A stretch of 35,263 nt of DNA from Acidimicrobiales bacterium (GTDB lineage: Bacteria > Actinomycetota > Acidimicrobiia > Acidimicrobiales > SHLQ01): contig JAHDDK010000039.1 in the NCBI GenBank assembly GCA_020629375.1, positions 1-35,263 on the forward strand, given 5' to 3'. Below the pieces are notes generated by a model. The model was not told where the DNA came from and ran no database searches. It saw only the letters and a program-made list of their open reading frames with translations. Both the position numbers and the translations under genes were made by a program. Numbering within the stretch: the first letter of the stretch is position 1; every line of letters begins with the position of its first letter. Of this stretch, positions 32,095 through 35,263 are shown piece after piece.

Positions 32095-34154
32095 AGCCCG
32101 CTCCAGGATCGGCGAGCAGCGACGACCTCGCGTTGGCAGCGATCTTCACCGTCGGCTCCGTAGCGCTCGCGACGTGGCTCGGAGCTCAACTAGCCGCGCT
32201 GATCACGACGGGCCGCGCTCTGTCGGCATCCGTGGGCGATGGGTTCGCGGCGATGGTGCGGCTGCCGTCGACAGCTTCCGACCCTGCAGCGGCGTGGGGG
32301 CCTGCCGGCGACGGACTGCCCGGCCCCATCGTCTACTGGATCTGCACGGCGACGGTGTTCTTGCTCTTCGCACTCGGTGCGTGGGTCATCGTCCCAAGGC
32401 TGCTGGATCGTCGGGTTGGGGCCGACCGAAGCGCCCGACTCGGCGTTGCACCCGAGGCTCGCCTCGCTCGCCGTCGGGATCTTCGGCCATTGATCGTGAA
32501 AGGCCCTGAGTCCGGCCGGTTCGTGATGGGCAGAGTCGGAAGGCACCTCGTCGCCACGGAAGACCGCCACTCACAGAGCGTCGCGGAGCAGGCGAGGCGC
32601 CATCGGACGCGAGTGGGGGATCGCTCGGCGGTGGTTGTGGTGGGCCCGTCGCGGTGCGGCAAGACAGCGAACGTGACCGCCGGAGTCCTGGACTGGGACG
32701 GTCCGGCCGTGCTGTCGTCGGTGAAGGACGATCTCTACCAGGCAACGATCGCTCGTCGTCGCCAGCTCGGTGACGTGTTCGTCTTCGATCCCTTCGGCGA
32801 GCTGCTTTCCGACCTGGGGCCGGGCGTGCAGCGTGTCGGGTGGTCGCCGCTCCACGCATCTCGATCGATCTCGGGCGCGCAGCAAGCGGCCAGCACGCTG
32901 CTCGATGCCGGCCCGACCGAGGGCGTGACGAATGCGTCCTACTGGTCGACCAAGGGTCAGCAGCTCCTTTGGCCGATGTTGTTCGCCGCCTCGATCGGTG
33001 GCCGGTCGATGGGCGATGTCGTTCGCTGGCTTGCCCTGCAGGATGGCGGCAACGGCCAACCCTCGGAGGTCGCCAAGTTGCTGGCTGAGGTCGCTCAGAA
33101 GCGAAGCGGCGCCGTTGCGATGGAGGCCAAGCTCGCGCTGACAGCCTTTCGGGGCTTCTGGCTTCTCGATGGCCGGACTCGGTCCGACATCTTCTCCACG
33201 GCCCAGACGGTGATCACTGCCTGGGAGGACCCCTACATCGCCGCAGCTTCGGCTACGTCGGTGACGGCAGACGGTGAGATCTGCGATCAGCCGACGATGG
33301 ACCTCCGGCTCCTGCTCGAAGGCAACAACACGCTCTATCTCGTCCAGCCGCTGAAGTCGGTGGAACGGTTCGCCGTGGTGTTCGGTGGGCTGCTCGGCGA
33401 TCTCCTGCGAGATCAGGCGTACGAGATCTCCCGTCAGGCTGGCGAACCGGTCCCTTCGACCCTCGCCGTGATCGACGAGGCCGGCAACACGCCGCTGCGC
33501 TGGCTCCCCGATGTCGCCTCCACCTGCTCCGGCATCGGCATTCAGCTCGTCACCGTGTGGCAGTCCCTCGCCCAGATGCGAGCGATCTACCAAGCGCAGA
33601 CCGGTTCGCTGCTGACCAACCACGGCTCGAAGATCTTCTTCAGTGGCCTCTCCGACCGGGAGACGCTCGAGTACGCCAGCTACCTCGGCGGTGACGAAGA
33701 GGTCGCTCAGCACTCGACCACGACTGACGTCGGTCTTCGAGGCGACCGGCGGACCGTTGCTTCGTCGACGACATCGATGAGGCTGCTACCGGGTGATCTC
33801 CTGCGGCAGGTCCCACCGGGCTCGGCCCTGTTGCTTCACGGCACCCTTCCGCCGGCTCACCTGACTGGTCGGCGGCCTTGGGAGGAGAAGCGGCTCGTCG
33901 CTCTCGTTGCGGGAGAAGGAGAGCCTGCCGTCGATGCCGAGCGGTCGGAGCGACTCATCGATGCGCTGCGCGGTGAAGTGGCGGCGCCACCGGTCGTCGT
34001 CGGTCATCTCCGCCAGATGACCGAAGCGCTTCCGGTCGAGGCGACCCCACCAAAGGACGACATGCCGGACGTGGACGACGGCGAGTCTGACCGTGTCATC
34101 GAGATGCTCGGACGACTTCGCCGGACCGACACCGACGGCCGCAGCATCGGCTGA
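32091..34154 (+). CDS. virD4: VirD4/TraG type IV coupling protein
   Basis: 687 residues, GTG start. Two N-terminal membrane helices (about 12-35 and 75-102) are followed by Walker A VVVGPSRCGKTANV at about 181-194, the VKDDLY and VFVFDPFGELL segments, Walker B TLAVIDEAGN at about 456-465, and a TraG C-terminal region with TVWQSLAQMRAIYQ and ILFSGLSDRETLEYASYLGG-like pattern (KIFFSGLSDRET). It takes the relaxase-DNA complex to the secretion channel. It is convergent with the relaxase gene, 3 bp apart. Confidence 0.95.
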   Translation: MKPAPGSASSDDLALAAIFTVGSVALATWLGAQLAALITTGRALSASVGDGFAAMVRLPSTASDPAAAWGPAGDGLPGPIVYWICTATVFLLFALGAWVIVPRLLDRRVGADRSARLGVAPEARLARRRDLRPLIVKGPESGRFVMGRVGRHLVATEDRHSQSVAEQARRHRTRVGDRSAVVVVGPSRCGKTANVTAGVLDWDGPAVLSSVKDDLYQATIARRRQLGDVFVFDPFGELLSDLGPGVQRVGWSPLHASRSISGAQQAASTLLDAGPTEGVTNASYWSTKGQQLLWPMLFAASIGGRSMGDVVRWLALQDGGNGQPSEVAKLLAEVAQKRSGAVAMEAKLALTAFRGFWLLDGRTRSDIFSTAQTVITAWEDPYIAAASATSVTADGEICDQPTMDLRLLLEGNNTLYLVQPLKSVERFAVVFGGLLGDLLRDQAYEISRQAGEPVPSTLAVIDEAGNTPLRWLPDVASTCSGIGIQLVTVWQSLAQMRAIYQAQTGSLLTNHGSKIFFSGLSDRETLEYASYLGGDEEVAQHSTTTDVGLRGDRRTVASSTTSMRLLPGDLLRQVPPGSALLLHGTLPPAHLTGRRPWEEKRLVALVAGEGEPAVDAERSERLIDALRGEVAAPPVVVGHLRQMTEALPVEATPPKDDMPDVDDGESDRVIEMLGRLRRTDTDGRSIG

Positions 34155-34157
34155 CGA

Positions 34158-35263
34158 TCACCGCCCACGCCGCATCACCTGTTGCCTCGGCTCCGGAGTC
34201 GGGGCGGCGTCGGTGCGGATCTTCTGCCATGCGACGGCAGACCCACCGCTCCTCGGCAGTGGGCCGATCGCTCGGAGCAACCCTGCGCCGGGTCGGGGCC
34301 CGTCAGATGGCTCGAGCCGGAGGTGTCGGTGACGGAACGACTCGATCGCTCTGGCGTCGCTGTTCCACTTCGCCCGCTCCGCTCCGCCTGCGGGTCGCGG
34401 ACCGAGCGCGTCGGTCAGGTAGTCGGCGGGACGTCGGACCGCTCGTTCAATGCGTCGGTTCATCGCATCGTCGTAGGAGGCTCGAAGCCCTTGAGTGTGC
34501 GCCCGCGCTGGCGCTGAGCCCTCCGCTGAGCTGGCCAGCGTCTGAGCTTCGGTCAGACCGGCGTTTGCCGTTGCGAGCGCACGCTCGGCGGCGAGCTCGG
34601 ATCGTCGCGCGGCCTCGACCGCATTCATGTTGCGTCGGCCCCGACCGAGGAGTCCTTCCGCTTGGGTGCGATCTGATCGCGCGCTGTCGAGTGCTGCCCC
34701 GGCCTCGCTAACCCGTGCAGTGGCATGGGCGACGAGCGTGTCGGAAGCGGTCGGGTCGAACCCGTCGGCTGTCGGGATTGATGCGAGCACTGCGTCGAAG
34801 CGTTGGACGAAGTCGGCGAACGGGATAGATGCGAGGTGCTCGGCTCGTGCAGCCGAGAGGGCGTCGGACGCAGCGAGGTGCGCCTCCCGTTGAGCGGCAG
34901 TAGCAGTTGTGGGGATTGGGCCGAGAATCTCTCCGGCTTCGCTGCTGGGCCACTGGTGCTGGTAGCCGGCGAGCTTCGCGGCAGCGTCGTCCCAGATGCA
35001 TCGACGTGTTCGTGCGGAGGGCCGCTCGCCGATGTGGGCGACGACTTCCGCTGGCGGGTGGAAGATGTAGCTGGCGGCGGTCCGGGTGCGTGCGAGTTCT
35101 CCGGCTCTGCCCTTTGCGGAGAGATCAGAGTCGATGGTGGCTTGCTGTGCGTTGGGGTCGGCGACGGTGGCGAGGTCTTCGCCTCGTTGCTTGCTGAGGG
35201 AGTCGGCAAGTGCGTCGAGGGCGCTGCGGGTGTCGGCGATGATCGGTAGCTCGGGTGGTTCGG
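34158..35263 (-). CDS. MobF-type (TrwC/TraI-like) relaxase, C-terminal part
   Basis: The frame is open from the stop at 34158 to the window edge, giving 368 residues; I read it codon by codon beyond the last in-window GTG at 34790 and found no stop, so the protein continues to the right. Features: LPIIADTRSALDALADSL, RTRTAASYIFHPPAEVVAHIGERPSA, a helical coiled region rich in Ala/Arg (EAARRSELAAERALATANAGL), and the C-terminal block YLTDALGPRPAGGAERAKWNSDARAIESFRHRH, which I know from the C-termini of actinobacterial TrwC-type relaxases. The catalytic Tyr and helicase motifs must lie outside. Class call is from context and C-terminal pattern. Confidence 0.82.
   Translation of the reverse strand, partial: EPPELPIIADTRSALDALADSLSKQRGEDLATVADPNAQQATIDSDLSAKGRAGELARTRTAASYIFHPPAEVVAHIGERPSARTRRCIWDDAAAKLAGYQHQWPSSEAGEILGPIPTTATAAQREAHLAASDALSAARAEHLASIPFADFVQRFDAVLASIPTADGFDPTASDTLVAHATARVSEAGAALDSARSDRTQAEGLLGRGRRNMNAVEAARRSELAAERALATANAGLTEAQTLASSAEGSAPARAHTQGLRASYDDAMNRRIERAVRRPADYLTDALGPRPAGGAERAKWNSDARAIESFRHRHLRLEPSDGPRPGAGLLRAIGPLPRSGGSAVAWQKIRTDAAPTPEPRQQVMRRGR

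Larger units (their letters stand above)
54..35263. mobile_element. Integrative and conjugative element (ICE), left end to beyond the window
   Basis: Seen: a tyrosine integrase and an excisionase-like gene lie next to the 3' end of a tRNA-fMet gene, followed by a MobF-type relaxase, a VirD4-type coupling protein, VirB4, VirB6-like, VirB8-like and PrgI-like genes and a wall hydrolase. Family knowledge: tyrosine integrases commonly use tRNA 3' ends as attB, and relaxase plus T4SS plus integrase defines an ICE. Inference: the left boundary lies in or just after the tRNA. I saw no second copy of the tRNA 3' end (for example 31-53) in the window, so attR should be to the right. Cargo includes a Tad pilus locus, a Gabija pair and a Type III-like RM pair. 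A plasmid cointegrate is possible but less likely. Confidence 0.85.

Noticed and set aside
1..35263. CRISPR array, insertion sequence or rRNA
   Set aside because: No regularly spaced direct repeats, no transposase and no rRNA signatures were found on either strand.

Overview
The window is high-GC DNA with dense, translationally coupled operons (ATGA and GTGA overlaps) and many GTG starts. The protein families are typical of Actinomycetota: SCO6880-type PrgI/VirB4-N fusions, DUF6112-type small membrane proteins, DUF2510, a LysM-BTAD regulator and a Tad pilus without a secretin. The encoded CCA end and initiator tRNA sequence would suit a lineage such as Acidimicrobiia, but that placement is a guess. 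The content is that of an integrative and conjugative element (ICE) inserted at the 3' end of an initiator tRNA gene (tRNA-fMet, CAT) at the left edge. The right attachment site and the N-terminal part of the relaxase lie beyond the right edge.

Layout, left to right. (1) 1-53: 3' part of tRNA-fMet, followed by a strong hairpin. (2) 162-4020, minus strand: a single-looking operon of lipoprotein, lytic transglycosylase/M23 peptidoglycan hydrolase (VirB1-like), excisionase, tyrosine integrase and a one-pass membrane protein of unknown function. (3) 4021-4383: divergent control region. (4) 4384-15497, plus strand: a Tad-type (type IVc) pilus operon of lipoprotein, secreted protein, CpaB-like SAF protein, CpaE-like ATPase, CpaF/TadA ATPase, TadB, TadC, four small pilin-like proteins, and a large membrane LysM-BTAD protein. 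(5) 15494-18812, minus strand: a Gabija antiphage pair (GajA OLD-family nuclease and GajB UvrD-like helicase). (6) 18900-19904, minus strand: an SSB-like protein with two OB-like units and a small basic protein. (7) 19905-20023: second divergent control region. (8) 20024-25529, plus strand: conjugative type IV secretion core of small membrane protein, VirB8-like, VirB6/TrbL-like, SCO6880/PrgI-like, VirB4 ATPase and a small possible DNA-binding protein. (9) 25944-31133, minus strand: Type III-like restriction-modification genes (res, mod) and a DUF2510 protein. (10) 31330-34154, plus strand: a conserved-looking unknown and the VirD4/TraG coupling protein. (11) 34158-35263, minus strand: C-terminal part of a MobF-type relaxase.

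The genes form one transfer system (relaxase, coupling protein, secretion channel, wall hydrolase, possibly the Tad pilus for cell contact) plus an integration module and two defence cargo blocks (Gabija and Type III RM) placed between transfer modules.

The most notable non-coding observation is a bipartite motif, CTGTGG-N18-TGGGACA. It occurs four times by eye, as one inverted pair in each of the two divergent control regions. Arm spacing is identical, and so is the distance to the minus-strand start codon (6 nt). This looks like a shared operator for a regulon that joins excision/integration, Tad pilus, SSB and secretion genes.
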